Shown: positions 62,601 through 64,000 of the stretch, one piece after another
How positions within the stretch are numbered: position 1 is the first letter of the stretch
Layout of the letters: each line of letters begins with the position of its first letter
Assembly: GCA_964445645.1 (NCBI GenBank)
Contig: CAYULH010000002.1
Span: 62,001 to 126,000 of the forward strand
Length of the DNA stretch: 64,000 bases
Direction of reading: 5' to 3'
From: Aureispira sp964445645
GTDB taxonomy: Bacteria; Bacteroidota; Bacteroidia; Chitinophagales; Saprospiraceae
Position numbers and translations under genes: made by a program
The notes under the pieces: model-generated
The model's database searches: none
What the model was told of the DNA's origin: nothing
What the model saw: only the letters and a program-made list of their open reading frames with translations

Positions 62601-64000
62601 AATGGAGATTTTCAGATTCATGCTGGTGGGCCTAACGATACCGCATTTTACACCTATACCCAAGCAGGCAAATTTGTCCCTACAGTAGTATTTGATGATG
62701 GTATGGGGTGTCAAATTCCAATAGAAGGCGACACCATTGAAATTCTGCCTAGCCCTGTGGCACGTTTTCGGGCACAGCCCCTAACTTGTGGGGTGGATTC
62801 TGTGCAGTATATTTTAGATACTTTTTCTAATAATTGGGATGCCATTTATTGGGAATTTCCACAAGGACAACCCAGCAGCTCGACCCAACAAAATCCTTGG
62901 ATCACCTATAGCACCACCCTGCAAGCTGCTGCCCAACTCATTATAGTAGATGGCAGTTGTGCCGACACGCTTGTCCAAACCAATTTGGTTCGATTGCAGC
63001 CACCACCACAAGCTGATTTTGATTTGGTTTATAATGATTCTTGTGCGCCAGCAACCATTCAGTTTATCGATCAATCTACCACATCGGGACAAGACTCTAT
63101 TCAGACTTGGCAATGGGATTTTGGCAATGGACAAACTGCCTCACAGACAGATACCAGCTTGGTATACAACAGTGCAGGCAGCTACAGCATACAATTGATC
63201 GTCAGTGATCGCAACAATTGTCAAGATACCATTTTACAAACCATTGATCTTTATGCTCCTCCGAGCATCAATGCAAGTGCTCCAAACACCATTTGTGAAG
63301 GCGATAGCATCCAACTTCAAGCAATGAGTACAGGCACTATACAGTGGCAAAGTACATTTTGGTTGAGCGATAGCAACAGCCTCAGCCCTCTAACCGTTAT
63401 TGACAGCCAACAGACCTATTATATTTTGTCTACGAATACTTATGGTTGTCAGGCTAGAGATAGCTTAGTGATAACGGCCAGCCCCTACTTGCAGCCCAGC
63501 GTTATGGACAGCAGCCAAATTTGTTTGGGCGACAGCCTCACCCTCCAAGCCAGTAGTAATGGACAAGCGTTGATTTGGCGCAGTAGTGCTGCACTATCCT
63601 GTACCCATTGCCCCAATCCGGTGGTCAGTCCTAGTCAGAGCAGTTGGTATTATGTACAAATAGACAGCAATAGTCCTTGCTTGGCCGAAGACTCTATTTG
63701 GGTACAAGTATTGCCTTTGCCTCTGGTGCAAATAGGAGCAGATAGCAGTATATGCGAGGGCGATAGTTTGTTCTTGCAAGCTATAGGAGGCATCGCTTAC
63801 CAATGGACGGCCAATGGGGTACTGCTCACAGATACTACCGCACAAATTGGGGTACAACCCACGGCCAATACCATTTATCAAGTGCAGGTACAAGATGTTT
63901 TTGGCTGTATGGATTCTAGTACACACCTTGTACAACTTCGTTTGCGAAACACCACTCCCCTCCCCCAACCAACCATTTGTAGAGGAGACACGGCTATACT
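59658..64000 (+). CDS. Giant PKD-repeat surface protein, N-terminal part
   Basis: An open frame of at least 1,447 codons from ATG 59658 to the window end. The N-terminus is a signal peptide (about 1-19, QLGWAQ cleavage region). The rest is a chain of PKD-type domains with the WDFGDG-like core seen repeatedly (for instance WRWDFGDGTLD, YTWDFGDSTFS, YIWDFGDGHRD, WQWDFGNGQTA), each preceded by Cys-Asp-rich turns. Toward the end are Ig-like repeats beginning ICEGDS or ICLGDS. Such proteins are typically large adhesins or gliding and secreted surface proteins of Bacteroidota, often with a C-terminal sorting domain, which would lie outside the window. I checked the frame at several points and found it open. 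Confidence 0.9.
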   Translation, partial: MRNFLLIFLLCLAQLGWAQLQANFGSDVQEVCVPSLIQLSDSSVSTNSTIVQWEWTNNGVVFSTLPNPALFLNTGGSYDICLQVVDTLGNRDTLCRTGYLLAFNPPTVAYTILPTTGCSPVLVNFSDSTQLGDAPIQQWRWDFGDGTLDTTQNNPAHLYTTAGNFDVTLVVIDTNGCQDAQLQSNAVTIYPSVTANIALSSYQAQCGLPATIGMQGIGNSAGLSYNWELGDGSLASGQNISHSYTSAGCFSPTLTVSNAWCAATATIPSCITVSDAPIADFTISDSLHCAVPFNVQFTNQSLHASRYTWDFGDSTFSNNNNPNHTYTSISANDTITYLRGLIPVVLTASNTAGCEARDTQYIRGSLLTVGIVRGNLPCTPDTAFYTALIQNPSSYVTPVSYQWTLDNAASMTNGAAAAAYYPDSGFYNVALVVTDDLGCVDSAALLVDVGLTPNIDSITTDTNFVCRLTNIDFQAYGSNFVDYWAWSFSDNSSGWGMNFSHNFQDTGFITGQVLASFRGCFDTMTLDTYYIYPPIALFFTEDSCNSFTINFVDRSIGAHRWFWDFGDPTTTTDTSSLQNPSYTYPAVDTYFVKLTVYNDSTNCVDTFSNLVVISNPIADFDIPDSVCTIAEIIPINNSSNAVSFSWQANRASPITSVLPEPIIRYEQAGIYPITLSAFSNTGCFDTLQKTIYVAGIDTNITRAPIPACRPAVVNFTDSSQGILSPIVAWQWGNGTTGPSTTQVYAFPGEQGMPLQVTNDWGCTFNLIDSFPVGGLFVNYTTNRDICIGNISTFTAITTSPANRDAFPPFTYIWDFGDGHRDTTTQITIQHLYNNAGIYDVCLDVLDSIGCITTLCRTDWVTVHDPTVLFTADTFFSSCPPLEVNFSDLSASGSTWRWSFGDGSISSLQNPSHIYSTPGFYDVILAVEAFPGCAAIDTILQMIQITGPIGQFSSPPSSHCAPFAIELHASGSNIAGYTWLFGNGDFQIHAGGPNDTAFYTYTQAGKFVPTVVFDDGMGCQIPIEGDTIEILPSPVARFRAQPLTCGVDSVQYILDTFSNNWDAIYWEFPQGQPSSSTQQNPWITYSTTLQAAAQLIIVDGSCADTLVQTNLVRLQPPPQADFDLVYNDSCAPATIQFIDQSTTSGQDSIQTWQWDFGNGQTASQTDTSLVYNSAGSYSIQLIVSDRNNCQDTILQTIDLYAPPSINASAPNTICEGDSIQLQAMSTGTIQWQSTFWLSDSNSLSPLTVIDSQQTYYILSTNTYGCQARDSLVITASPYLQPSVMDSSQICLGDSLTLQASSNGQALIWRSSAALSCTHCPNPVVSPSQSSWYYVQIDSNSPCLAEDSIWVQVLPLPLVQIGADSSICEGDSLFLQAIGGIAYQWTANGVLLTDTTAQIGVQPTANTIYQVQVQDVFGCMDSSTHLVQLRLRNTTPLPQPTICRGDTAI

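Overview
The window is a moderately AT-rich chromosomal segment of a member of the Bacteroidota. The evidence is a Rho with a long charged low-complexity insert, a DUF4292 lipoprotein, the moxR/DUF58/batA/batB aerotolerance cluster, a secreted phosphatase ending in a type-A (T9SS-like) sorting domain, a giant PKD-repeat surface protein, and -33/-7 promoters of the TTTG / TAnnTTTG type. Gene style suggests the Saprospirales (Saprospira/Aureispira-like), but that placement is a guess.

Layout. 1-6.5 kb: end of a DMT-type permease, ribD, serS, a 1-kb noncoding stretch, rho, a small membrane protein and a YkuK-type RNase H-fold protein. 6.7-12.9 kb: the cell-shape cluster mreB-mreC-mreD-mrdA(PBP2)-rodA on the minus strand, with a terminator after mreB and a 200-bp inverted-repeat element between mrdA and rodA. 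13-15.8 kb: an alpha/beta hydrolase, a polyprenyl diphosphate synthase and an overlapping membrane protein. 16-21.2 kb: the most unusual region. It holds an HTH-S24 regulator, a free-standing S24 domain, and two tandem two-gene modules. The first genes of the modules share about 585 bp of near-identical DNA (151 identical N-terminal residues), then diverge, and each is followed by a different small partner gene. One partner looks like a permuted papain-like (LRAT/PPPDE-type) enzyme.

21.3-28.1 kb: a TetR-TolC-adaptor-RND efflux operon. 28.4-33.8 kb: lipoprotein, dut, a sugar nucleotidyltransferase, a TPR protein and a DUF4292 lipoprotein. 33.8-35.4 kb: a Rossmann-fold protein and an exported protein. 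35.6-42.2 kb: the Bat cluster with a GNAT gene inside it and no batC or batD. 42.2-44.5 kb: lipocalin-like lipoprotein, VOC protein, GNAT, TruC-like pseudouridine synthase. 44.5-46.5 kb: a type II restriction endonuclease and C5 methyltransferase pair. 46.5-55.4 kb: TPR lipoprotein, nadE, gamma-carbonic anhydrase-like protein, exported 497-aa protein, M15 peptidase, secreted phosphatase, bacilliredoxin. 55.8-59.5 kb: an export and electron-transfer cluster (CX4CH lipoprotein, DUF5777 barrel, two diheme cytochromes c). 59.66 kb to the end: an open PKD-repeat protein that leaves the window.

The best candidate for an undescribed system is the duplicated module at 17.4-21.2 kb with its S24-family neighbours. 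I read it as a modular adaptor or effector locus in which a constant N-terminal domain is paired with variable C-terminal and partner proteins. This is inference. No tRNA, rRNA, transposase or CRISPR array was seen.
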